Origin: Halorubrum rubrum
GTDB taxonomy: Archaea > Halobacteriota > Halobacteria > Halobacteriales > Haloferacaceae
Direction of reading: 5' to 3'
NCBI RefSeq assembly: GCF_024494685.1
Contig: NZ_JANHDM010000001.1
Coordinates: 1-64,000 of the forward strand
Length of the DNA: 64,000 nucleotides
Position numbers and translations under genes: made by a program. The notes below the pieces were generated by a model that saw only the letters and a list, made by a program, of their open reading frames with translations, had not been told where the DNA came from and ran no database searches. Numbering within the stretch: the stretch's first letter is position 1; every line of letters starts with the position of its first letter. Shown in pieces: positions 26,997 to 36,272 of the stretch.

Positions 26997-27221
26997 TCAC
27001 TCCTCCGGGTCGACGGCGGGGTCGACCTCGACGTCTCCCGCGTCCTCGCCGCGGACCACCCCGACGACCCGGTTCACGACGACCGGCACGACGCCGGCGA
27101 TGGCGACGAGGACGCCGACCCTGACGAGCACGGAGGCGTCGGTCAGGACCGAGAGCGCGAGGTAGACGGCCGCGCCGACGAGCACCGACGGCAACACGTA
27201 GGGGTTCCCTGCGGAGATCAT
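26997..27221 (-). CDS. Small membrane protein inside the pcc locus
   Basis: The 74-aa product starts MISAGNPYVLPSVLVGAAVY, has two hydrophobic helices (about residues 8-25 and 28-50), and ends in an acidic tail (VDPAVDPEE). The ATG at 27221 is preferred to 27314 because the longer version adds a non-coding-looking stretch that overlaps pccA. The family is unknown to me. It reads against the carboxylase genes, so the locus is not a single simple operon. Confidence 0.65.
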   Translation of the reverse strand: MISAGNPYVLPSVLVGAAVYLALSVLTDASVLVRVGVLVAIAGVVPVVVNRVVGVVRGEDAGDVEVDPAVDPEE

Positions 27222-27303
27222 ATCCGACGATCCGGGCTCGATGCCCCTTAACCGTCCCGGACCGACAGAATGAGGTGCGCTTTCCGAGAACGGGTCGACA
27301 GGA

Positions 27304-29220
27304 ATGTTCGACAAGGTACTGGTCGCGAACCGCGGCGAGATCGCCGTCCGCGTGATGCGCGCCTGCGAGGAACTGGGCGTCGAGACGGTCGCCGTCTACA
27401 GCGACGCGGACAGACACGCCGGCCACGTCCGCTACGCCGACGAGGCGTACAACGTCGGGCCGGCCCGCGCGGCCGACTCCTACCTCGACGGCGAGGCGGT
27501 CCTCGAGGCCGCGCGCGCCGCCGACGCCGACGCGGTCCACCCCGGCTACGGCTTCCTCGCGGAGAACGCCGACTTCGCGGCGCGCGTCGAGGCGGCGGAG
27601 GGGATCACCTGGATCGGCCCCGCGAGCGACGCGATGGAGCGGCTCGGCGAGAAGACCCACGCCCGGCGAGCGATGGCCGACGCGGGCGTGCCGATCGTGC
27701 CGGGGACGACGGAGCCAGTCACCGACGTCGAGGCCGTCCGCGAGTTCGGCGCGGAGCACGGCTACCCGATCGCGATCAAAGCCGAGGGGGGCGGCGGCGG
27801 CCGCGGGATGAAGATCGTCGAGGCGCCGGAGGAGGCCGAGGAGGCCCTCGAGTCCGCCAAACGCGAGGGGGAGGCGTACTTCTCGAACGACTCCGTCTAC
27901 CTCGAGCGCTACCTCGAGACGCCCCGGCACGTCGAGGTCCAGGTCGTCGCGGACGCCGGCTCGAACGGGGAGGACGCCGGCGACGCGGACGGCGGGGACG
28001 GCGGCGACCCCGCCGACGGGAGCGACGTGGTCCACCTCGGCGAGCGCGACTGCTCGCTCCAGCGCCGTCACCAGAAGGTGATAGAGGAGGGGCCCTCGCC
28101 CGCCCTCTCCGACGAGCTGCGAGAGCGGATCGGCGAGGCGGCTCGCCGCGGGGTCGCCGCCGCCGACTACACGAACGCCGGGACCGTCGAGTTCCTCGTC
28201 GAGGAGGACCCCGACCGCGACCCGGACGAGCCGCTCGGCCCCGAGACGCCCTTCTACTTCCTCGAGGTCAACACCCGGATCCAGGTCGAACATACGGTTA
28301 CTGAAGCGCTGACGGGGGTCGACATCGTCAAAGAGCAGCTCCGCGTCGCGAGCGGCGAGGGCCTGTCGATCACGCAGGCGGACGTGGAACTGGAGGGGCA
28401 CGCGATCGAGTTCCGGATCAACGCCGAGAACGCCGCCGAGGGGTTCCAGCCAGCCAGCGAGGGCTCCCTGGACATCTACGACCCGCCGGGCGGGATCGGC
28501 GTCCGCGTCGACGACGCGCTCCGGCAGGGCGACGACCTCGTCACCGACTACGACTCGATGATCGCGAAGCTGATCGTGTGGGGACGGGACCGCGAGGAGT
28601 GCCTCGCCCGCTCGCGGCGCGCGCTCGCCGAGTACGAGCTGGAGGGAGTCGTCACGATCGTCCCGTTCCACCGGCTCATGCTCTCGGACGAGCGGTTCCT
28701 CGCTGGCACGCACACGACGAAGTACCTCGACGAGGAGGTCGATTCCGACCTGATCGCCGACGCGCAGGAGCGCTGGGGGACGGAGCCCTCGTCCGCGGGC
28801 GACGACGAGGACGAGGAGGTGACCGAACGCGAGTTCACCGTCGAGGTGAACGGTAAGCGCTTCCAGGTTGAGTTGGAGGAGCGCGGTGCCCCGCCGATCC
28901 CGACCTCCGCCGGCGGAGGATCCGCCGCGGGCGGCGGCCGCGGGCGACCCCCGCAGGCGACCGACGACGGGGGTGACGACTCCGGCGGCGTCGACGTCGC
29001 GGAGGGCGGCGAGGCGATCGAGGCGGAGATGCAGGGGACGATCCTCTCCGTGGCCGTCGCGGAGGGCGATGAGGTCGCCGCCGGCGACGTGGTCTGCGTC
29101 CTCGAGGCGATGAAGATGGAGAACGACGTGGTCGCCGAGCGCGGCGGAACCGTCGCGAGCGTCCACGTCGCGGAGGGCGACGGCGTCGACATGGGCGACG
29201 CGCTGGTCGTCCTCGAGTGA
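27304..29220 (+). CDS. pccA: Acyl-CoA carboxylase biotin carboxylase / biotin carrier subunit
   Basis: The 638-aa product fuses biotin carboxylase to the biotin carrier domain. The N-terminus is the standard [34 protein letters not shown] is the Gly-rich ATP lid, [19 protein letters not shown] and [19 protein letters not shown] are catalytic, and the C-terminus has [13 protein letters not shown] with the biotinylated Lys. Between the domains is a Gly/Asp-rich linker (about residues 540-560). An Asp/Gly-rich insertion near residues 220-238 just before HLGERDCS is unusual and probably a surface loop. With pccB and pccX it forms the three-part enzyme. Confidence 0.97.
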   Translation: MFDKVLVANRGEIAVRVMRACEELGVETVAVYSDADRHAGHVRYADEAYNVGPARAADSYLDGEAVLEAARAADADAVHPGYGFLAENADFAARVEAAEGITWIGPASDAMERLGEKTHARRAMADAGVPIVPGTTEPVTDVEAVREFGAEHGYPIAIKAEGGGGGRGMKIVEAPEEAEEALESAKREGEAYFSNDSVYLERYLETPRHVEVQVVADAGSNGEDAGDADGGDGGDPADGSDVVHLGERDCSLQRRHQKVIEEGPSPALSDELRERIGEAARRGVAAADYTNAGTVEFLVEEDPDRDPDEPLGPETPFYFLEVNTRIQVEHTVTEALTGVDIVKEQLRVASGEGLSITQADVELEGHAIEFRINAENAAEGFQPASEGSLDIYDPPGGIGVRVDDALRQGDDLVTDYDSMIAKLIVWGRDREECLARSRRALAEYELEGVVTIVPFHRLMLSDERFLAGTHTTKYLDEEVDSDLIADAQERWGTEPSSAGDDEDEEVTEREFTVEVNGKRFQVELEERGAPPIPTSAGGGSAAGGGRGRPPQATDDGGDDSGGVDVAEGGEAIEAEMQGTILSVAVAEGDEVAAGDVVCVLEAMKMENDVVAERGGTVASVHVAEGDGVDMGDALVVLE

Positions 29221-29221
29221 G

Positions 29222-29599
29222 TCACGGCCCGACGACCGCGACGCCGTAGATCGCCAGCGCGCCGAGAGCACCGACGGCGAGCGACTTGACGTTCAAGCGA
29301 ACCGCACGTTTCCGGTCGGCCGCGAGCGCCTCCGGATCGTCGATCCGTTCCGTTCCCTCGCCCACGTCGAAGACGCCGACCCCGGCGAAGCCGACGCAGA
29401 ACCGCTCGCGGTGTTGAAAGTACCCCATCGCCGCCCCGTACAGCGGGAATATCGTGGAGAGCAGCGTCCAGCGCGGCCAGTCGACGGCGAGGATCGCGGC
29501 GACGAGGGCGACCGCGGACAGAAGCGAGACGACGCCGAGCAGGAGCCGTCGCCGCCGCTGGGTCGGCCCGATGTTACAGACTCCGGGTTGATACTCCAT
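29222..29599 (-). CDS. Membrane protein with CNIG and CVGFAG motifs, unknown
   Basis: The product is 125 aa with about three or four hydrophobic segments. The N-terminal MEYQPGVCNIGPTQRRRR precedes the first helix, and HRERFCVGFAGVGVFDV follows a pair of helices. The CNIG start, the Arg cluster and the paired Cys recur, as I recall, in small bacterial and archaeal membrane proteins without known function. It is convergent with pccA, with one base between stops. It starts 117 bases from the divergent gene at 29716. Confidence 0.7.
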   Translation of the reverse strand: MEYQPGVCNIGPTQRRRRLLLGVVSLLSAVALVAAILAVDWPRWTLLSTIFPLYGAAMGYFQHRERFCVGFAGVGVFDVGEGTERIDDPEALAADRKRAVRLNVKSLAVGALGALAIYGVAVVGP

Positions 29600-29715
29600 A
29601 CCGGAGCGTCGGCCGCCGCGAGCAAAAGGGCGTCGCGGTCCGGCGGGGGCGGTCGGGCGCGTCGGCTCGAGCGCGCGGTAGCAACCCTGAATAGGGGCCC
29701 CGCCGATCGACGGAC

Positions 29716-30777
29716 GTGAAACGGATCCAGCTCGGGAACACCGTCTTCGAGGGCGAGAACGACGTCTACCTGATCGAGGCGGACCGGACGACCCTCGTCG
29801 ACACCGCCGTCGCGGTCCCGGCGGTGCGCGCGGACCTGCGGGCGGGGCTCGCGGAACACGGCGTCGAGTTCGCCGACGTCGACGCGGTGGTGCTGACGCA
29901 CTGGCACCCCGATCACGCCGGGCTGGCCGGCGAGATCCAGGATGCGGGCGGCGCGGCGGTGTACGTCCACGAGGCGGACGCGCCGCTCGTCGACGGGCGC
30001 GAGCGACCCTTCGCGAGGGACCCGGCGGCCCAGCGGGAGACGTTCGAGCGGTGGGGGATGCCGGCGGACGCCCGCGAGCGGCTAACCGCGTTCTTCGGGA
30101 CGGAGGGGACCGACATCTACGGCCGCGACGCCGCGGTGACGCCGATCACGGACGGCGAGACGATCGACCTCGGCGGGGTCCTCCTGGAGACCGTCCACCT
30201 TCCCGGTCACACCGCGGGGCTCTGCGCGTTCGCGTTCGACCCGCGGACGGTTCCGGGACACGACCCCGTGCGAGGGGGAAGCGACGAAGAGGGCGACGAC
30301 GCGAACCCGCCGGCGGAGGCGTTCACCGGCGACGCGCTGCTCCCGCGGTACACCCCGAACGTCGGCGGGGCGGACGTCCGCGTCGAGGAGCCGCTCGCCG
30401 CCTACGCCGACAGCCTCGTGCGGATCGTCGAGCGCGACTGGGACGCCGCGTATCCGGGCCACCGCGAGCGTATCGACGAACCGAGCCGGCGGGCCGCGGA
30501 GATCCTCGACCACCACCGCGACCGCACCCGGCGGGTGATCGGCGTCCTGGAGTCCGGCCCGGCCACCGCCTGGGAGGTGTCGGCGGCGCTGTTCGGCGAC
30601 CTCGAGGATATCCACATCCTCCACGGGCCGGGCGAGGCGTTCGCGCACCTCGACCACCTGGAGCGCGCGGGCGTCCTCGAGCGCGACGGGACCGCCTACC
30701 GGCTCGTCGATCCGGACCCGAGCGTGGACGACCTGTTCCCGTCGGCGGCGCTCGACGCGGCGGATCGGCTTCAGTGA
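29716..30777 (+). CDS. Metallo-beta-lactamase fold hydrolase
   Basis: The 353-aa product has the metal-binding motif VLTHWHPDHAG (HxHxDH), a further HLPGHTAGLCAF, FTGDALL and a late YPGHRERID, all as in glyoxalase-II-like enzymes. The C-terminal 80 residues (HHRDRTRRVIGVLESGPATAWEVSAALF) form the winged-helix-like tail seen in RNase-Z-unlike, LACTB2-type members. The substrate is unknown. The start is GTG 29716 (MKRIQLGNTVFEG); an AT-rich GAATAGGG lies about 27 bases before it, so the transcript is probably leaderless with a GTG start. Confidence 0.92.
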   Translation: MKRIQLGNTVFEGENDVYLIEADRTTLVDTAVAVPAVRADLRAGLAEHGVEFADVDAVVLTHWHPDHAGLAGEIQDAGGAAVYVHEADAPLVDGRERPFARDPAAQRETFERWGMPADARERLTAFFGTEGTDIYGRDAAVTPITDGETIDLGGVLLETVHLPGHTAGLCAFAFDPRTVPGHDPVRGGSDEEGDDANPPAEAFTGDALLPRYTPNVGGADVRVEEPLAAYADSLVRIVERDWDAAYPGHRERIDEPSRRAAEILDHHRDRTRRVIGVLESGPATAWEVSAALFGDLEDIHILHGPGEAFAHLDHLERAGVLERDGTAYRLVDPDPSVDDLFPSAALDAADRLQ

Positions 30778-30794
30778 GTTCCTAGCTCTCGGAT

Positions 30795-31313
30795 GCGTTT
30801 TCGTCCGAAACGACCGTCAGATCGAGCGTGCTAGTGGTACGGGTGTTTCGGGGGAGAACGAGGTGATGAGAACGGTGTCGTTGCTGGTGCGGAGAACGTC
30901 TCCAAAGCCCCAGTCGTGAGGGCTCACGGCTTCGCCGTTCGCCAGTCGAGGGCTCCCTTCGGTCGCCCTCGCACGACTCGCGCGGCTTGCTGTCGTTCGA
31001 GACGGCGAAGCCGTCTCGTGATGACGAGAGAGCTCCGCTCTCTCGAACCACGGTCCTCAGTCGTTCGCTCCGCTCACTCCTTTCGGTCCTTGCTGCGCCG
31101 TGCTTCGTCCTTCCGAGAGACTGCGTCTCTCGACTTCCCGCTCGCTACGCTCGCGGGAATCGCGACTGCCCATTTGAGTCCCGCCTAACCGCTCCGCAAC
31201 CGCACCTCACGCCTCCCCAGCCTCGCGGTTCGCACTCTCCGAGTGCTCACCGCGTCCCTCGCGGGCTCCTCGCGGCCTCCGGCCGCTCGGAGGCGCGCCA
31301 CCGCAATCGGTCG
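30795..31313 (-). repeat. Modular dispersed repeat, copy B (minus strand)
   Basis: Reverse-complement copy of the repeat at 19104. It keeps GAGGCTGGGGAGGCGTGAGG (within 31199-31226), the GGGACTCAAA-GGGCAGTC box with one change (31164-31182), the inner palindromic pieces of copy C (GCGAGCGTAGCGAGC), and the GGGGCTTTGGAGACGTTC box followed by CAGCAACGA (30878-30916). The tail beyond 30878 also matches copy A (GTTCTCATCACC, CTGACGG). It occupies most of the 700-base gap between the genes ending at 30777 and starting at 31480, in which I see no gene. Confidence 0.85.
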
Positions 31314-31479
31314 GCGCTTCGCCTGTATTGACCGGAACCGGGGCGGAACGTCTCACGTGTTGAGGAGTTCGACGGAGCGGACGGGGTGGTAACTCGTCGG
31401 GGCAGGCCGTCGATCGATCGGGCCGGGAGACCACCGTCGTCGCCGAAAGCTATTCCCGCGCGAGCGCGCATGTACCGTC

Positions 31480-32427
31480 GTGAAGCGGGAGACCCTCTCG
31501 ACAGCCCTCCTCGCCCTCCTCGCGGTCGTGGCCCTCGGCGTCGCGGCCGCGACGCTCGACTCAGCGGTCGCCATCGACGGGGGCGGCGGGTTCAGCGGCG
31601 GCGTCGAGGGCGGTGCCGGCCCGACCGAGGACCCCGGCGAGATCAGCCCCTCGGAGTCGCCGGGCGGCGCGACGACGCTGGCGCTGCCGCCGATCTGTTA
31701 CCCCTTCCTGCGGCGACCGCCGGCGCTGGTTCTCCTCGCGGGAGCCCTGCTCGCGATCGGGGCGTTCGCCTATCGCGACACCGGGTCGCGGTTCGCCGCG
31801 GCCGTCGTCGCGGGCACGGTCGGGTTCCCGGTCGGCGTGGTGTGGTACGGGCTCTCGAGCTGTCGCGACCCAGAGACGGCCGGCGAGCTCGACCTCGGGC
31901 TCGCGGGCGAGGAGGAGGGGCTGCTCCCGGCGGGCGGCGGCGGCGGTGCCGGGCTCGGAACCGGCTCCGGGACCGTCTCGACGCCCGAGGCGGTGTTCCT
32001 CGCCGTGGTCGTGCTCGCGATACTCGTCAGCCTCCTCGTGTTGGTCGCGGCCGCCGGCGACGACGAGGACGGGGGCGGGGGACGTGGGGAGCCCGACTCG
32101 AAGCCGGCGGACCCGGATCTCGCGGAGGTCGCGCGGACCGCGGGGGCGGCGGCCGCCCGGATCGAGGGCGACGCCGGCGACAACGGGGTGTACCGCGCGT
32201 GGCGCGAGATGACCGAGGCGCTCGAGGTCGACCGCCCCGCAAGCGCGACGCCGGCGGAGTTCGCGACCGCCGCGGTCGAGGCCGGCGTGGACGAGGAGCC
32301 CGTCTCGGAGCTCACCGAGGTCTTCGAGCGGGTGCGGTACGGCGGCGCGGACCCGACCGCCGACCGCGAGCGACGGGCCGCGGCCGCGCTCCGCCGGATC
32401 GAGGCCGAACACGGGGGTGAGGAGTAG
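31480..32427 (+). CDS. DUF4129 domain membrane protein
   Basis: The 315-aa product has an N-terminal signal-like helix (STALLALLAVVALGVAAATL), further membrane helices near residues 83-102, 108-125 and 168-190, and a cytoplasmic C-terminal DUF4129 domain (GVYRAWREMTEAL, ATPAEFATAAVEAGV, FERVRYGGADPTADRERRA). DUF4129 proteins accompany MoxR and DUF58 proteins in many prokaryotes, often beside transglutaminase-like proteins, perhaps in envelope assembly. The start is GTG 31480, about 27 bases after GCTATTC; the ATG at 31470 is out of frame. The TAG stop overlaps the next GTG. Confidence 0.85.
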   Translation: MKRETLSTALLALLAVVALGVAAATLDSAVAIDGGGGFSGGVEGGAGPTEDPGEISPSESPGGATTLALPPICYPFLRRPPALVLLAGALLAIGAFAYRDTGSRFAAAVVAGTVGFPVGVVWYGLSSCRDPETAGELDLGLAGEEEGLLPAGGGGGAGLGTGSGTVSTPEAVFLAVVVLAILVSLLVLVAAAGDDEDGGGGRGEPDSKPADPDLAEVARTAGAAAARIEGDAGDNGVYRAWREMTEALEVDRPASATPAEFATAAVEAGVDEEPVSELTEVFERVRYGGADPTADRERRAAAALRRIEAEHGGEE

Positions 32428-33044
32428 TGCGTCCGCTCGCGACCGTCGGGATCGCGGCGGTCGCCGCCGGCTTCCTCGTCGCCGTCGACCGCGGGCTCGC
32501 GAGCGCGCTCGACCTCTCGTTCGTCGTCGTCACGCTGATCGGGGTCCTCGGCGTCGTCCAGGGCGTCCGGTACGCGAGCGCGCGGCGGGGTCGGGAGCGG
32601 CGGTCGACCGACCTCGGCGAGCCCGAGCGGCGGGAGCGTGCCGCGGTCCCCGGCAGCGACTTCGACGACGCCGTCACCCGCGCCGCCTCCGCCCGACGGC
32701 GGCGGGGACGAACCGCCCGCGACGACGTGCGGTCGCGGGTGCGGGCGGCGGCGGTCCGGGCGGTCGCGCGGCGGCGGAACTGCTCGCGCGAGCGGGCCGC
32801 GGAGCTCGTCGACGACGGGGCGTGGACCGACGACCGAACGGCCGTCGCCTTTCTGTCGCGGTCGACCGCGTATCCGATCCGCGACCAGGTTCGGGGAAGC
32901 CTGCCCGGCCGGTCGACGTTCCGGATCGGGGCGACCGCCGCCGTCGACGCCCTCGATCGGACGTCGACCGGGCTCGACGATCCACGAACGGATCTCGCCA
33001 GCGACGAGTTCGGATCCGGCCACGAACCGGGGGGGAGCCGATGA
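32427..33044 (+). CDS. Small membrane-anchored protein of the DUF58 operon (DUF7269-like)
   Basis: The 205-aa product has two N-terminal helices (about residues 4-18 and 28-46, VVVTLIGVLGVVQGVRYA) and then a basic, Arg-rich soluble domain (RSRVRAAAVRAVARRRNCSRERAAELVDDG...TDDRTAVAFLSR). The position between DUF4129 and DUF58 genes and the length fit the haloarchaeal family I recall as DUF7269. The start is GTG 32427, shared with the previous TAG. The stop overlaps the DUF58 start (ATGA). No enzymatic motif is visible. Confidence 0.75.
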   Translation: MRPLATVGIAAVAAGFLVAVDRGLASALDLSFVVVTLIGVLGVVQGVRYASARRGRERRSTDLGEPERRERAAVPGSDFDDAVTRAASARRRRGRTARDDVRSRVRAAAVRAVARRRNCSRERAAELVDDGAWTDDRTAVAFLSRSTAYPIRDQVRGSLPGRSTFRIGATAAVDALDRTSTGLDDPRTDLASDEFGSGHEPGGSR

Positions 33045-34489
33045 CGGCCGCCGAACGGGAGCGAGTCGACCCGGCGGCGACCGAGCCGGTCGACGGCGAA
33101 CCGAACCCGGACGACGATGAGGGGACGACGGGCGACGGGTCGACGGCGGCCGACGATCGCTCGAGCCGCGAGGCGGACCGCGACGACGCCCGCCCGACGG
33201 AGCGCCGGGCGCTTCGCGCGTTCGACACGGGTCGATGGGTGGGGGTCACCGGGGTCGCGCTGGTCCTGGTCGGGCTCGGCGTCGCGCTCAGACAGCCGGG
33301 GATGGTCGTGGTCGGGGCGGCGGCGGTCGGGTACGGACTGTACGCGCGCCTCGGCGAGGCGGGCGAGGCGGAACTCGCGCTCGACCGCGAGGTGAGCGAC
33401 CGGACGCCGGACCCGGGCGACGAGGTGACCGTCACGGTCCGCGCGCGGAACGTCGGCGACGCGCCGTGTCTCGACCTCCGGCTCGTCGACGGGGTGCCGC
33501 CCGGCCTCGAGGTCATCGACGGGCCAGCGCGGGTCGCCACCGCGCTCCGTCCGGGCGCGAGCGTGACGTTCTCGTACGTCGTCCGGGCGAGCCGCGGGGA
33601 CCACGAGTGGGGGACGACGCGGGCGGTGGTCCGGAACGCCGCCGGCTCCCGCGAGCGGCTGACGGAGCTCGAGGCGCCGACCCGGCTGACGTGTACGCCG
33701 GAGCTGGCCGCGGGGGCCGACCTCCCGCTTCGGGGGTTGACGACGGTCTCGCACGGTCGCGTGCCGACCGACGTGGGGGGTTCCGGCGTCGAGTTCCACG
33801 CCACCCGCGAGTACCGCCGGGGCGACCCCCTCAAGCGGATCGACTGGAACCGGCGGGCGCGGACGGGCGAGCTGGCGACGCTGGAGCTTCGCGAGGAGCG
33901 CGCCGCGACGGTCGTCCTGCTCGTCGACGCCCGCGAGCCGGCCTACGTCGCCGCGCGGCCGGACGCCGACACCGCGGTGGAGGCGAGCGTCGAGGCCGCC
34001 GGGGCCGTCTTCACCGCCCTGCTCGCCGGCGGCGACCGCGTCGGGATCGCGACGATGGGACCGCGCGACTGCTGGCTGCCGCCGGGCGCGGGGACCGACC
34101 ACGAGGTCCGGGGACGCGAGACGCTGGCGACGGACCCGGCGCTCGCGCCGACGCCCGCCGAGGACCGGTTCTACCGCACCCTGTGGCGTCGCCGGTTCCG
34201 CCGGCGGCTTCCGGGCGACGCCCAGGTCCTGTTCTTCACGCCGCTCGCCGACGACGTCCCCGTCGACACCGCCCGGCGACTGGACGCGTACGGCCACCTC
34301 GTCACGGTCCTCTCGCCGGACCCGACCGCCTCGCCGTCGGGGTCGCCGACGCCCGGCCGGACGCTGGCCGCGATCGAGCGGCGCGAGCGGCTCCGGACGC
34401 TCCGGAGCGCGGGGATCCGGGTCGTCGAGTGGGGCGATCGCTCGTTCCCGGCCGCGGTCGCGAGCGCGAGCGGACGGTGGTCGCGGTGA
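33041..34489 (+). CDS. DUF58 domain protein
   Basis: The 482-aa product has a 60-residue acidic N-terminus, two adjacent helices (about 69-105) and a CARDB-like beta domain (GDEVTVTVRARNVGDAP). The DUF58 core follows: VEFHATREYRRGDPLKRIDW, then LELREERAATVVLLVDAREP of the von Willebrand-like fold. MoxR-DUF58-DUF4129 sets are thought to couple an AAA+ chaperone to a membrane-bound vWA-like partner; the client is unknown. Its operon neighbours overlap at both ends (ATGA and GTGA). The MoxR gene is 5.7 kb away at 40158. Confidence 0.9.
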   Translation: MTAAERERVDPAATEPVDGEPNPDDDEGTTGDGSTAADDRSSREADRDDARPTERRALRAFDTGRWVGVTGVALVLVGLGVALRQPGMVVVGAAAVGYGLYARLGEAGEAELALDREVSDRTPDPGDEVTVTVRARNVGDAPCLDLRLVDGVPPGLEVIDGPARVATALRPGASVTFSYVVRASRGDHEWGTTRAVVRNAAGSRERLTELEAPTRLTCTPELAAGADLPLRGLTTVSHGRVPTDVGGSGVEFHATREYRRGDPLKRIDWNRRARTGELATLELREERAATVVLLVDAREPAYVAARPDADTAVEASVEAAGAVFTALLAGGDRVGIATMGPRDCWLPPGAGTDHEVRGRETLATDPALAPTPAEDRFYRTLWRRRFRRRLPGDAQVLFFTPLADDVPVDTARRLDAYGHLVTVLSPDPTASPSGSPTPGRTLAAIERRERLRTLRSAGIRVVEWGDRSFPAAVASASGRWSR

Positions 34490-35067
34490 GCGCGAACCGC
34501 GATCGCGGACCGGATGCGGGCGGGAACCGCGGTTCGGATGCGGGCCGTGACGGCGGACCGGAAACGAGGGAGGGCCGCGAGCGCGACGCGCGTCCCCCGA
34601 CCCTCGCGGTCGTGGTGAGCCTCGTCGCCGCGGCGGTCGCGACGCTCGCCGCGCTCGTCGCCGACCCGACGGGCGGGGCGGTCGTCGGGGTCTCAGTCGT
34701 CGCGTTCGCGGGCGGGGCGCTCCTCGGGTCCGCACGCGTCCTGTCGTGGGGGGCGGCCGCGGGGGTCGCCGGGATCGCGCTCGCAGCGGGGTTCGGCGGG
34801 GGCGCGGAGCCGCTCCTCGTCGCCGGCGTGGCGCTCGCGGTCGCGTGGGACGCCGCAGACCACGGCCTCTCGCTCGGTCGCCAGGTGGGTCGAGCGGCCC
34901 GGACCCGCCGGAACGTGGCCGTCCACGCCGGGACGAGCCTGCTCGCGGGGACGCTCTCGGCCGGCGTGGTCTACGGGACGTACGTGGCCGCGGCCGGCGG
35001 CCAGCCGATCGCCGCGCTCGCGCTGTTGTGTTTCGGCGGGGTCGTGTTGGCGTCGGCGTTCCGGTGA
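34486..35067 (+). CDS. Polytopic membrane protein ending the DUF58 operon (DUF7519-like)
   Basis: The 193-aa product has a 35-residue charged start and then five or six hydrophobic helices rich in Ala, Gly and Val, with a short Arg cluster ([18 protein letters not shown]) before the last pair. It is the fourth gene of the operon and starts at GTG 34486 inside the DUF58 stop. I recall haloarchaeal proteins at this position as DUF7519. No catalytic motif is visible; a role as membrane partner of the MoxR/DUF58 system is inferred from position only. Confidence 0.75.
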   Translation: MSANRDRGPDAGGNRGSDAGRDGGPETREGRERDARPPTLAVVVSLVAAAVATLAALVADPTGGAVVGVSVVAFAGGALLGSARVLSWGAAAGVAGIALAAGFGGGAEPLLVAGVALAVAWDAADHGLSLGRQVGRAARTRRNVAVHAGTSLLAGTLSAGVVYGTYVAAAGGQPIAALALLCFGGVVLASAFR

Positions 35068-35148
35068 GAGCGGCGGAGACGCGCGTCGATCCGTCGACGG
35101 CGAGTCGTGATCGGCGTCGCTTTTGTACCCGGCGGTCGACGGAGAGGC

Positions 35149-35190
35149 ATGGACACCGACGCGACCGCGCCGACGGGGTGGTCGGCGTGA
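35149..35190 (+). other. 13-codon mini-ORF overlapping the sugar-kinase start
   Basis: ATG at 35149 encodes [13 protein letters not shown] and stops at TGA 35188-35190, sharing GTGA with the GTG at 35187. TTTTGTA at 35121-35127 lies about 25 bases upstream, so this ATG is where a leaderless transcript should begin. Confidence 0.5.
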
Positions 35191-36143
35191 CGGACCTCGT
35201 GACGTTCGGCGAGACGATGCTCCGGCTCTCGCCGCCGCGGGGCGAGCGGCTGGAGCGCACTCGCGACCTCGACGTCCAGGCCGGCGGCGCGGAGAGCAAC
35301 GTCGCGGTCGGCACGTCGCGACTCGGCGCGGACGCGGTCTGGTTCTCGAAGCTCCCCGACTCGCCGCTCGGCCGCCGGATCGTGAGCGAGCTCCGGAGCC
35401 ACGGCGTCCGAACGGGCGTCGCGTGGGCCGACCCCGACGCCAGCCGCGTCGGCACCTACTACCTCGAACACGGCGGCGAGCCGCGGGGGACGAACGTGAT
35501 CTACGACCGCGCGAACGCCGCGGTCACGACCGTCGAGCCGGCGGAGCTTCCCACGACCGCGCTCGAATCTGCCGCGTACTTCCACACGACGGGGATCACC
35601 CCGGCGCTCTCGGAGACGACGCGGGAGACGACGCGCGCGCTGTTGCGGGCGGCCGGCGAGGCGGACGTGACCCGGACGTTCGACCTGAACTACCGGGCGA
35701 AGCTGTGGGAGCCGGCGACCGCGCGCGAGACCTACGAGACGCTGTTCGCGGACGTCGACGTGCTGTTCGTTCCGCGGCGGGACGCCCGCGAGGTGCTCGA
35801 CCGCGAGGGCGACGCGGTCGAGATCGCCCACGGCCTCGCCTCCGAACACGGCTTCGAGTCCGTGATCGTCACCCGCGGGACCGGCGGCGCGGTCGCGCTC
35901 CGGAACGGGTCGGTCCACGAGCAGGGCGTCTTCGAGGCGGAGACGTTCGACGCGATCGGCACCGGCGACGCGTTCGTCGCGGGCTACCTCGCCGAGCGTA
36001 TCGACGGCGGCGACGTGCCCGCGGCCCTCGAGCGCGCGGCCGCGACCGCGGCGCTCAAACGCACCGTCGGCGGCGACATCGCGATCGTGACGCCCGAGGA
36101 GGTCGACCGCGTCCTCGAGGGGGAGGCCGGGATCGACCGATAG
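35187..36143 (+). CDS. kdgK: PfkB-family sugar kinase, probably 2-keto-3-deoxygluconate kinase
   Basis: KDG kinase phosphorylates 2-keto-3-deoxygluconate in the semi-phosphorylative Entner-Doudoroff path used by haloarchaea. The 318-aa product has the first ribokinase signature ([19 protein letters not shown]), the substrate region [11 protein letters not shown], and the catalytic [15 protein letters not shown] with the base Asp. The early part [19 protein letters not shown] is typical of KdgK proteins. No aldolase or dehydratase gene is adjacent, so another keto-sugar cannot be excluded. The start is GTG 35187 (35178 is an in-frame alternative) and it overlaps a mini-ORF stop. Confidence 0.88.
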   Translation: MTDLVTFGETMLRLSPPRGERLERTRDLDVQAGGAESNVAVGTSRLGADAVWFSKLPDSPLGRRIVSELRSHGVRTGVAWADPDASRVGTYYLEHGGEPRGTNVIYDRANAAVTTVEPAELPTTALESAAYFHTTGITPALSETTRETTRALLRAAGEADVTRTFDLNYRAKLWEPATARETYETLFADVDVLFVPRRDAREVLDREGDAVEIAHGLASEHGFESVIVTRGTGGAVALRNGSVHEQGVFEAETFDAIGTGDAFVAGYLAERIDGGDVPAALERAAATAALKRTVGGDIAIVTPEEVDRVLEGEAGIDR

Positions 36144-36272
36144 CGTCACCCGATCGTTCGGTCGTCCGGTCGTCCGATTCTCGCGTCCGCGAGCCACGGG
36201 AAAACCGTTAAGAGACGCTGCCGCGAGGGACGTACGTGATCGGATCGACACGTCGGCGAGCGGTTTCGAACG

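Noticed and set aside
31480-35067. DUF58/DUF4129 operon as a defence system
   Set aside because: The gene set is a widespread haloarchaeal envelope-type cluster with no nuclease, reverse transcriptase or other effector domain.
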